A stretch of DNA of 5,535 nucleotides from Acidobacteriota bacterium (GTDB taxonomy: Bacteria > Acidobacteriota > Vicinamibacteria > Vicinamibacterales > Vicinamibacteraceae). The notes under the pieces are model-generated. The model did no database searches and had not been told where the DNA came from. It was given only the letters and a program-made list of their open reading frames with translations. The stretch spans positions 1 through 5,535 of the forward strand of contig JACDAO010000348.1 of the NCBI GenBank assembly GCA_013695405.1, in the 5' to 3' direction. Below, piece by piece: positions 1-5,535 of the stretch. Position 1 is the first letter of the stretch, and each line of letters opens with the position of its first letter. A program made the position numbers and the translations under genes.

Positions 1-1268
<1,268 letters not shown>

Positions 1269-1350
1269 GCTGCGGAACACGCGTGCGCGCTGGCGCCTCC
1301 CCACCGGCTCGCGACGCGTCACATGGCGGGGACGACGGCGAGCAACGATC

Positions 1351-1479
1351 ACTCAAGACTTCGGTAGATGCCTGCTGGCGTCGCTGCTCGCAGCCATGCC
1401 AGCCGCGGCGTCGGCACAAGGGGTGTCGCAGTCGGCCAGGGCCGCGGAGTGCTCGCCCTGGTCAGTCCTTTGCACTTAG
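1351..1479 (+). pseudogene. Possible remnant of a secreted-protein gene (signal-peptide-like frame)
   Basis: In the frame whose codons begin at 1351, 1354 and so on, bases 1372-1432 read LLASLLAAMPAAASAQG. This is a hydrophobic core followed by small residues and an ASA/AQ-type signal peptidase site. The frame continues for about 15 codons and ends at a TAG (1477-1479). There is no start codon in frame just before it. An ATG lies at 1368 one frame away, so a single extra C after that ATG would explain the broken reading frame. No Shine-Dalgarno sequence is visible near 1368. This could be a decayed gene start, or a chance Ala/Leu-rich read of GC-rich spacer, and the second is quite possible. 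Confidence 0.22.
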
Positions 1480-1643
1480 ACGCGACGCGCGGCCGCTCCA
1501 ATCATCGCAAGGTCCGCCAAAGGATGCGTCCGGGGCCCAGGTGCGTGTCAAGCTAGGACGGATTGAAATCGTGCCTGCGGCTGAGCAATCAACAGCGGCA
1601 ATGCGACACGCTGGTCGCCCGTCGGCAGGCCGGATAGGCCCTC

Positions 1644-1648
1644 GGAGA
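1644..1648 (+). promoter_or_regulatory. Ribosome-binding site for the PQQ dehydrogenase gene
   Basis: GGAGA lies 7 bases before the ATG at 1656. An in-frame TAG at 1635-1637 excludes any longer start, so this site fixes the N-terminus. Confidence 0.75.
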
Positions 1649-1655
1649 CGAATAC

Positions 1656-2858
1656 ATGTCTACGTCCTGTGTGATGGCCGCACTACTCTTGATGACTGCC
1701 ACGCTGGCGGCTCAGGCACCAGCGCCGAAAACGGCGGCCGCGGGCGTCATCAGCAAGCCGGCGGCACGCCCGTTCTCGCCTGAGACGGTCAAACGGCTCA
1801 CCGTGCCGGACGGCTTCCACGTCAGTCTGTTTGCCGAGAACCTGGGACGTCCACGCATGATGGCGGTGGGCGCCGATGGAACGGTGTACGTCACCCGCTG
1901 GGAAACCAACGACGTGATCGCTCTCCGTCTTGGCGACGGGAACCGCGCCGGGCCGCCGAGGGTGGTGGCGTCCGGCCTCGAGCAGGTGCATGGCATCGTG
2001 CTGCACCAACAACAAGTGTTCCTCGCGTCGCCGACTACCGTGTGGCGTAGCACGGTCGAAGCGGACGGCAGTTTCTCCACACCCCGCGGGATTGTGCAGA
2101 ACCTGCCCGACGGCGGGCAGCATCGCGGGCGGAGCATTGCAGTCGGACCCGACGGGATGCTCTACATCGCCGTCGGCAGCAGCTGCAACGACTGCGCCGA
2201 GGCCAACAAGGAGCATGCGACGATGCTGCGGACGTCGCTCGATGGCGGGACACGCACGACCTTTGCACGGGGCTTACGTGACACCATCGGCTTTGGCTGG
2301 CACCCCGAGACCAAGGCCCTGTGGGGGATGGACAACGGCGCCGACTGGAAGGGCGACCGGGTGCCTCCCGAGGAACTCAACCGCATCGAACAGGACGGCG
2401 ATTACGGGTGGCCCCTCTGCTACGGTCGTCGTGTGCCGGACCATGCCACCGTCGCCGAGCCGAAGGATCTCGGTCAACCCACCATGTCGAAGGAACAGTA
2501 CTGTGCCGGCACCCAGCCTGCGATGCTCGAGTACGCCGCGCACAGTGCACCCATCGGCATGACGTTCTACACCGGCACAGCCTTCCCGGCGCAGTATCGC
2601 CATGACGCGTTCGTGGTGTTTCGCGGTTCGTGGAATCGCGCGGCGCCGACCGGGTACAAGGTGGCGCGCGTGCGGTTCGCCAAGGGCGTGCCAGCCGCGT
2701 TCGAAGACTTCCTGACCGGATTCCTGAGTACCGACGGGACCGCACAGTTCGGCCGGCTGGCCGGCATCGTCGTCGCACCCGATGGTTCGCTGCTGGTGTC
2801 AGACGACAGCAATGGCGTGATCTACCGCGTCGCGCATGGCGCGACGACGTCTCGTTAG
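1656..2858 (+). CDS. Secreted PQQ-dependent sugar dehydrogenase, L-sorbosone dehydrogenase-like
   Basis: This 400-residue protein belongs to the soluble glucose/sorbosone dehydrogenase family (GSDH, COG2133). These are six-bladed beta-propellers that oxidise sugars or aldoses with pyrroloquinoline quinone, normally in the periplasm. Residues 1 to about 20 form a hydrophobic signal peptide (MAALLLMTATLAAQA), although its N-region has no Lys or Arg. Propeller signatures follow in order: the VPDGFHVSLFAENLGRPR entry strand (50-67), VHGIVL (111-116), GGQHRGRSIAVGPDGMLYIAVGS (153-175) with H156 aligned by motif to the catalytic His, a C177-C180 pair, GLRDTIGFGWHP (206-217), MDNGADWKGD (225-234), EELNRI and YGWP (239-253), HSAPIGMTFY (296-305), GSWNR (324-328), and the last blade FGRLAGIVVAPDGSLLVSDD (365-384). 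No cytochrome c domain is attached, so an external electron acceptor is implied. Cofactor use is inferred from family membership; substrate is unknown. It lies 387 bp after an oxidoreductase gene and probably forms its own unit. Confidence 0.9.
   Translation: MSTSCVMAALLLMTATLAAQAPAPKTAAAGVISKPAARPFSPETVKRLTVPDGFHVSLFAENLGRPRMMAVGADGTVYVTRWETNDVIALRLGDGNRAGPPRVVASGLEQVHGIVLHQQQVFLASPTTVWRSTVEADGSFSTPRGIVQNLPDGGQHRGRSIAVGPDGMLYIAVGSSCNDCAEANKEHATMLRTSLDGGTRTTFARGLRDTIGFGWHPETKALWGMDNGADWKGDRVPPEELNRIEQDGDYGWPLCYGRRVPDHATVAEPKDLGQPTMSKEQYCAGTQPAMLEYAAHSAPIGMTFYTGTAFPAQYRHDAFVVFRGSWNRAAPTGYKVARVRFAKGVPAAFEDFLTGFLSTDGTAQFGRLAGIVVAPDGSLLVSDDSNGVIYRVAHGATTSR
2828..2846 (+). repeat. Perfect 8-bp inverted repeat at the end of the dehydrogenase gene
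   Basis: CGTCGCGC (2828-2835) and GCGCGACG (2839-2846) are exact reverse complements separated by only ATG, and end 9 bases before the stop codon. The RNA would form a very stable GC-rich hairpin. The sequence after it (to about 2862) is only modestly T-rich, with no clean U tract. It may act as a weak terminator or 3'-end stabiliser, or be a by-product of the Arg-Val-Ala-His-Gly-Ala-Thr codons. Confidence 0.45.
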
Positions 2859-2954
2859 TTGATATGGGTGTCGCGGCAAATCTCAGACGCGGTCCCGGAG
2901 ACTGCTCGTGGCGCTCCCGGCTGCGGGCCAGGCCGAGGTTTGTCAAATGTGGCC

Positions 2955-2974
2955 GACCAAGTAGCACCTTGGTC
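2955..2974. promoter_or_regulatory. 7-6-7 inverted repeat, candidate operator ahead of the BTAD regulator
   Basis: GACCAAG (2955-2961) and CTTGGTC (2968-2974) are exact reverse complements with a 6-base spacer (TAGCAC). The second arm overlaps the position expected for the -35 element of the promoter-like sequence at 2969-3000. A dimeric regulator could bind here, possibly the downstream protein itself. SARP-type regulators more often use direct repeats, so self-binding is uncertain. No T-run follows, so a terminator for the upstream gene is less likely. Confidence 0.4.
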
Positions 2975-3000
2975 ATCACGCCTCCTGTGGCCCGTATGAT
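2969..3000 (+). promoter_or_regulatory. Candidate promoter for the BTAD regulator
   Basis: TATGAT at 2995-3000 matches five of six bases of the -10 consensus and would place the transcript start near 3006-3007, leaving a leader of about 24 bases before the ATG at 3031. TTGGTC at 2969-2974 is a poor -35 match with an overlong 20-base spacer, so the -10 box is the only solid part. Confidence 0.4.
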
Positions 3001-3030
3001 AGCGACGCCCCTTGCGAGGACGTTGCCGGA

Positions 3031-3804
3031 ATGTTGTCAGCCCCCAGCGCACGCGTTTACCTCTGCGGCCGCGTCACCCTCGAGTGCGGTGGCCTGATTC
3101 TCCGCGACGGCGCACTCGGCGGAGCGCAGAGCCGCTTGCTCTTGGCCTTCCTCGGAACGCGTCGCACGAGACCGGCGTCGCGTATGGAGACCATCGAAGC
3201 ACTGTGGGGCTGCGCTCCTCCGCCCTCCGTCGATACGTCGCTGAACGTGATTGTCAGCAAGTTCCGCGCGGCCGTGAGAGGCGCAGGCGTCCCTCCGCCC
3301 CATGGTCTGGCCACAGAGTCAGGAACGCTTCAGTTGGCGCTGGCAGACGCGTGGTTCGACATCGAGGCCGCAAGGGCGTCGCTGGACGCGGCTGAAGGAG
3401 CGTTGCGCCTTGACGACAAGCCGGGTGCCTGGGCCGCCGCGAACGTCGCCGCGGCCATCGCACGTCAATCGTTCCTGCTCGAAGAAGACGCGGCGTGGGT
3501 CGTCCGCGAACGAGAAGCCCTGCAGCGCACCTGGCGACGCGCGTCGATCGTCTTGTCGGTCGTGAGCACGGCTGGAGGCGAGCATCAACTGGGCATTCAG
3601 CACGCCGCAGAAGCGTACGCTGCCGAGCCCTTCGACGAAGTCGCGTGTCAAACACTCATGCGCGCTCATGCGGCAGCCGGGAATCGCGCCGAAGCCCTGC
3701 GTGTCTTCGCCCGCTGCCGACGCTTCTTCCGCGACGAACTCGGCGCCGAGCCATCGGACCAGACGGCCAATACGTTCCTGGCCATCTTGCGCGCGAAGTC
3801 CTGA
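3031..3804 (+). CDS. BTAD-domain (SARP-like) transcriptional regulator
   Basis: This 257-residue cytoplasmic DNA-binding protein has the two-part architecture of SARP/AfsR/EmbR N-termini. Residues about 8-102 form an OmpR-type winged helix: a short beta-strand opening (ARVYLCGRVTLECGG), then LGGAQSRLLLAFLGT, SRMETIEALWG (51-60) and TSLNVIVSKFRAAVRG (69-84), which carries the recognition-helix region. Residues about 108-253 form the helical bacterial transcriptional activation domain, recognised by the closing signature AAAGNRAEALRVFARCRRFFRDELGAEPSDQT (214-245), where ELGxEPS is diagnostic. There is no NB-ARC, TPR-extension or ATPase domain, so it is a minimal regulator. The ATG is chosen because GAGGA (3016-3020) precedes it by 10 bases and the fold begins right after it. 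It converges on the downstream hydrolase gene and has its own promoter-like box and an inverted repeat upstream. Its target genes are unknown; the flanking enzymes are possible but unproven. Confidence 0.85.
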   Translation: MLSAPSARVYLCGRVTLECGGLILRDGALGGAQSRLLLAFLGTRRTRPASRMETIEALWGCAPPPSVDTSLNVIVSKFRAAVRGAGVPPPHGLATESGTLQLALADAWFDIEAARASLDAAEGALRLDDKPGAWAAANVAAAIARQSFLLEEDAAWVVREREALQRTWRRASIVLSVVSTAGGEHQLGIQHAAEAYAAEPFDEVACQTLMRAHAAAGNRAEALRVFARCRRFFRDELGAEPSDQTANTFLAILRAKS

Positions 3805-3918
3805 AGAGACCTCTCGCGGGACCCGAGGCACGACTCGCGTTGCAGCGTACATTCATGTTCGTGTCACGTAGCCCGACGCACTCACGTTGCGGTTGGGTCG
3901 AAGTGCCGGTTGGCGAAC

Positions 3919-3933
3919 GCCCCTGCTTGGGGC
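3919..3933. terminator. Small hairpin in the convergent gap, weak terminator candidate
   Basis: GCCCC (3919-3923) and GGGGC (3929-3933) pair perfectly around a TGCTT loop, between the 3' ends of the regulator (3804) and the hydrolase (3973). There is no T-run on either strand, so an intrinsic terminator is doubtful. Nothing else in the 168-bp gap is a better candidate. Confidence 0.25.
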
Positions 3934-3972
3934 ACCCCTTGCCGGGCTCGACAGTCGATTCAGCCCGACATG

Positions 3973-5313
3973 TCAGTTGCCCCGCGCGGCAACTCCCAGA
4001 GCGCGCTTCAGGAAGGTGACCGTCTTCGCCCACGCGTCGGCTCTTGCCCGAGCGTTTTCTTCCTCTGTCCCGCCCATGTCGCGTAGTGCACGTGCGGCGG
4101 ACGGTGAAAGGGAGGAGGACCGCGGCGGCCCACTGATGGCGTGCCCGGCCTTGTCGTAGTTCAGATGTTCCACCGGGAAGGCAAAGCGGTTTCGCTGCAG
4201 CCTCCGGACAACCTGGTCCGCCATGGTGCTGGACGGCCACACTTTGTCATCACCACTGGAAATCAGAAGGATTGGACCATTGATCCGTTCAACCGCAATT
4301 GCGGCGGCTTCAACCGCCGCCTCATTCTGTAAGCCGCGCACATAAAGGTCGAGGAGCGATGTAAACGGCTGCGAGGTGTCGTAGGGCACGAATGGCACCG
4401 GCTTGCCGCCGAGTGTCCAGGCGGACGTTTTGGCGAAGTCGTTAGGGTAAATGGCGGCGGAGGCGACGTGGCTGGGCACGCCAGCCACAATCGCCCTGAC
4501 TTCGGGATAGGTCGCCCCAATCAGCAGGGCCGCCTCGCCTCCGCGTGAAAAGCCGGCGAAGCCCACCCGTGCGGGATCGACCGCTGGGTGCGCGCGAACC
4601 CAGTCGATCGCCGTCTTGAAATACTCGAGAGGAATCTGCTCGAGCAACGGAGGAAGACCCTCCATTCCGAAATAGGCCAGCGTCAGGACCGCGAAGCCTT
4701 CGGCTGCCAGCGGTCTGCCCCAACGGTCTGCCAGCTCGATGCCCCCGTCGGAACCACTCACCACGACGATCGCCGGGTGCTTCCCTGAGCCGCTGGGTTG
4801 GTAGAAATTGGCCACGAGACCTTGCTCGCGGATCAATGACGCCGGGGCCGCGGCCGGCTTTGGAGCCTGCTGCCGCAGGTCCGCGATGCGCTGCACGACC
4901 ATCCGCCACTGCCCTGCCCGACGCTGGAAAACGTAGGTGTCGCGCCCCTGTCGGTCGGGCAGCGTCTTGCCGCCGGGCCCATCGGTCTGACCCGTGAGAC
5001 TCCAGTACTGATCGGCGACCGCAACATCATCCGTGACGAACATCACTCGAATCTCGAGAGTGGTGTCCACTGCCGTCGTTGTGGTGGGGTACACGCGCTC
5101 TTCGAGGTACTTGATCGTTTCCTCGAGACCTCGGCGGCGGACGCCGAACGCGTTCTCCCAGTCGAGGTCGGCGGCTGTGTGCGCGCTCCTCCCGGGCTCT
5201 GTCAGGATCCGCTTGATAGCCGCTTCGTCCGCGGCACGTGCATTCTGAGCCTGAACAGTGTCGGCTGGAACGATCGAGGCGACGAGCAGGAAACTCACGG
5301 ACACGATTCTCAA
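3973..5313 (-). CDS. Secreted DUF4440/SnoaL-like plus acyl-CoA thioesterase/BAAT-type alpha/beta hydrolase
   Basis: This is a 446-residue protein starting at TTG (5313-5311). The TTG is chosen because a strong GGAGGAG lies 7 bases before it and the translation begins with a signal peptide (MRIVSVSFLLVASIVPADTVQA, cleavage near residue 22). Longer in-frame starts have no hydrophobic leader. Residues about 28-147 form an NTF2-like DUF4440/SnoaL fold, ending in GRDTYVFQRRAGQWRMVVQRIADL. After a Pro/Ala-rich linker (QQAPKPAAAPAS), residues about 160-440 form an alpha/beta hydrolase like the C-terminal catalytic domain of acyl-CoA thioesterases and bile acid-CoA:amino acid N-acyltransferases. It has SGSDGG (187-191, oxyanion region), YFGMEGLPPLLEQIPLEYF, nucleophile elbow GFSRGGE with S256, an acid at D355 or D356 in ISSGDDKVW, and H391 in YDKAGHAIS, so the triad is complete. 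The usual N-terminal Bile_Hydr_Trans domain is absent. Export makes an acyl-CoA substrate unlikely; an ester or peptide substrate fits better, but this is inference. Confidence 0.88.
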   Translation of the reverse strand: MRIVSVSFLLVASIVPADTVQAQNARAADEAAIKRILTEPGRSAHTAADLDWENAFGVRRRGLEETIKYLEERVYPTTTTAVDTTLEIRVMFVTDDVAVADQYWSLTGQTDGPGGKTLPDRQGRDTYVFQRRAGQWRMVVQRIADLRQQAPKPAAAPASLIREQGLVANFYQPSGSGKHPAIVVVSGSDGGIELADRWGRPLAAEGFAVLTLAYFGMEGLPPLLEQIPLEYFKTAIDWVRAHPAVDPARVGFAGFSRGGEAALLIGATYPEVRAIVAGVPSHVASAAIYPNDFAKTSAWTLGGKPVPFVPYDTSQPFTSLLDLYVRGLQNEAAVEAAAIAVERINGPILLISSGDDKVWPSSTMADQVVRRLQRNRFAFPVEHLNYDKAGHAISGPPRSSSLSPSAARALRDMGGTEEENARARADAWAKTVTFLKRALGVAARGN

Positions 5314-5332
5314 GTTGACTCCTCCGTGAGTT
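5292..5332 (-). promoter_or_regulatory. Hairpin enclosing the ribosome-binding site and start codon
   Basis: AACTCACGGA (5292-5301) and TCCGTGAGTT (5323-5332) are exact 10-base reverse complements. In the hydrolase mRNA the stem would begin just before the Shine-Dalgarno sequence, take in its first GGA, and hold the remaining GGAG and the UUG start in a 21-nt loop. The 3' arm lies in codons 5-8 of the signal peptide. It could tune translation as an RNA hairpin, or act at DNA level as paired half-sites whose centres are 31 bp apart, about three helical turns. Which of these applies cannot be told from sequence. Confidence 0.5.
5318..5325 (-). promoter_or_regulatory. Strong ribosome-binding site that fixes the TTG start
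   Basis: On the minus strand GGAGGAGT precedes the TTG at 5313. GGAGG (5325-5321) sits 7 bases upstream of it, an ideal spacing. This supports the non-ATG start over the ATG at 5502, which lies far upstream with no such site and before the probable promoter. Confidence 0.8.
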
Positions 5333-5345
5333 GACGCGCAGAACG

Positions 5346-5351
5346 ATAATA
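5346..5351 (-). promoter_or_regulatory. Candidate -10 box for the hydrolase gene
   Basis: TATTAT on the minus strand matches five of six bases of the -10 consensus. A start about 7 bases downstream would give a leader of roughly 26 bases before the TTG. No recognisable -35 box lies 16-18 bases upstream; that position is occupied by a CACCGGT repeat, which suggests dependence on an activator or another sigma factor. Confidence 0.4.
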
Positions 5352-5371
5352 CACCGGTCGCGCTCACCGGT
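5352..5371. repeat. Two CACCGGT direct repeats over the hydrolase promoter
   Basis: CACCGGT occurs at 5352-5358 and again at 5365-5371, 13 bases apart start to start. Each contains the 6-base palindrome ACCGGT. They fill the spacer and -35 region of the candidate promoter, so they are possible regulator-binding half-sites. Confidence 0.4.
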
Positions 5372-5451
5372 TGGCTGAGGAGTGCGTCTGACCAAGAGCG
5401 TGACGCTGCGGATCGACCGAGCCGCGGCGGACGACGAGTTGCGCGCGCGTT

Positions 5452-5520
5452 AGACCCAGCACGGATGATCACCAACGCGCTCCAGGCCATCGCTGCACTC
5501 ACTCGTTGGAGGTTGGGTCT
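5452..5520. repeat. Nested inverted repeats near the right edge
   Basis: AGACCCA (5452-5458) pairs exactly with TGGGTCT (5514-5520). Inside it CCAACG (5472-5477) pairs exactly with CGTTGG (5504-5509). Together they could form a long, interrupted stem with a 26-base apical loop. No gene in this stretch is supported. The element may be part of a structured RNA, a recombination site or a chance arrangement. Confidence 0.3.
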
Positions 5521-5535
5521 CCCCAGGACGCGAGG

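Larger units (their letters stand above)
1269..1655. other. 387-bp intergenic region without an intact gene
   Basis: I find no convincing full gene, RNA gene or strong terminator here. Overlapping open frames on both strands are mostly shadows running out of the neighbouring gene and have arginine-rich, low-complexity translations. Two items stand out. One is a signal-peptide-like stretch around 1372-1432, listed separately. The other is TTGAAA at 1563-1568, a five-of-six match to a sigma-70 -35 box, but no good -10 box lies 16-18 bases downstream, so a promoter for the next gene is not established. The length of the gap suggests that the two flanking plus-strand genes are transcribed separately. 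Confidence 0.6.

Noticed and set aside
1563..1592. Sigma-70 promoter ahead of the PQQ dehydrogenase using TTGAAA at 1563
   Set aside because: The bases 16-18 positions downstream match the -10 consensus at no more than three of six positions.
2377..2979. 200-residue minus-strand frame opposite the PQQ dehydrogenase
   Set aside because: Arg/Ser-rich antisense shadow without motifs or ribosome-binding site.
5382..5453. 23-codon GTG micro-ORF reading MRLTKSVTLRIDRAAADDELRAR, preceded by GAGGAG
   Set aside because: It is very short, the ribosome-binding-like bases overlap the start too closely, and it matches nothing I recognise; it could equally be chance.
3973..5502. Longer 509-residue version of the hydrolase starting at ATG 5502
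   Set aside because: The extra 63 residues are Arg/Ser-rich without a recognisable domain, cross the probable promoter and have no good ribosome-binding site, whereas the TTG at 5313 has GGAGGAG at ideal spacing and begins a signal peptide.
5465..5535. Open frame from ATG 5465 to the window edge, beginning MITNALQAIAALTR
   Set aside because: NALQAI recalls the histidine-kinase N box, but it sits at the very N-terminus where that motif would not occur, no ribosome-binding site precedes it, and only 23 codons are visible.

Overview
This is a GC-rich bacterial window with strong G/C preference at third codon positions. Its genes are a Gfo/Idh/MocA oxidoreductase, a secreted PQQ-type sugar dehydrogenase, a BTAD-domain regulator and a DUF4440 plus alpha/beta-hydrolase protein. 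That set resembles soil Acidobacteriota (for example Vicinamibacteria) or a similar carbohydrate-degrading group. The lineage is inferred from gene content, because no marker gene is present.

Layout. Positions 1-1268 (+) hold the 3' part of a Gfo/Idh/MocA-type NAD(P)-dependent oxidoreductase whose start lies upstream of the window. Positions 1269-1655 form a 387-bp gap with no intact gene, containing only a short signal-peptide-like open frame that looks decayed. Positions 1656-2858 (+) encode an exported L-sorbosone/glucose dehydrogenase-like beta-propeller. Positions 2859-3030 contain a 7-bp inverted repeat and a TATGAT box just ahead of a compact BTAD transcriptional regulator at 3031-3804 (+). 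After a 168-bp convergent gap, the minus strand carries a 446-residue secreted protein (5313-3973) that joins a DUF4440/SnoaL-like domain to an acyl-CoA thioesterase/BAAT-type alpha/beta hydrolase. It starts at a TTG codon. The last 222 bases are its upstream region plus sequence I cannot assign.

How the genes relate. The first two genes are both oxidoreductases of families that often act on sugars or their derivatives, but the 387-bp gap argues against tight co-transcription. The regulator is convergent with the hydrolase and has its own promoter-like sequence, so control of either neighbour is only a guess. I see no mobile element, CRISPR array, tRNA or rRNA. Nothing here amounts to a clearly new system. 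The most unusual signals are cis-acting: a perfect 10-bp inverted repeat that puts the ribosome-binding site and TTG start of the hydrolase in a hairpin loop, duplicated CACCGGT boxes over that gene's probable promoter, and an inverted repeat ahead of the BTAD regulator.
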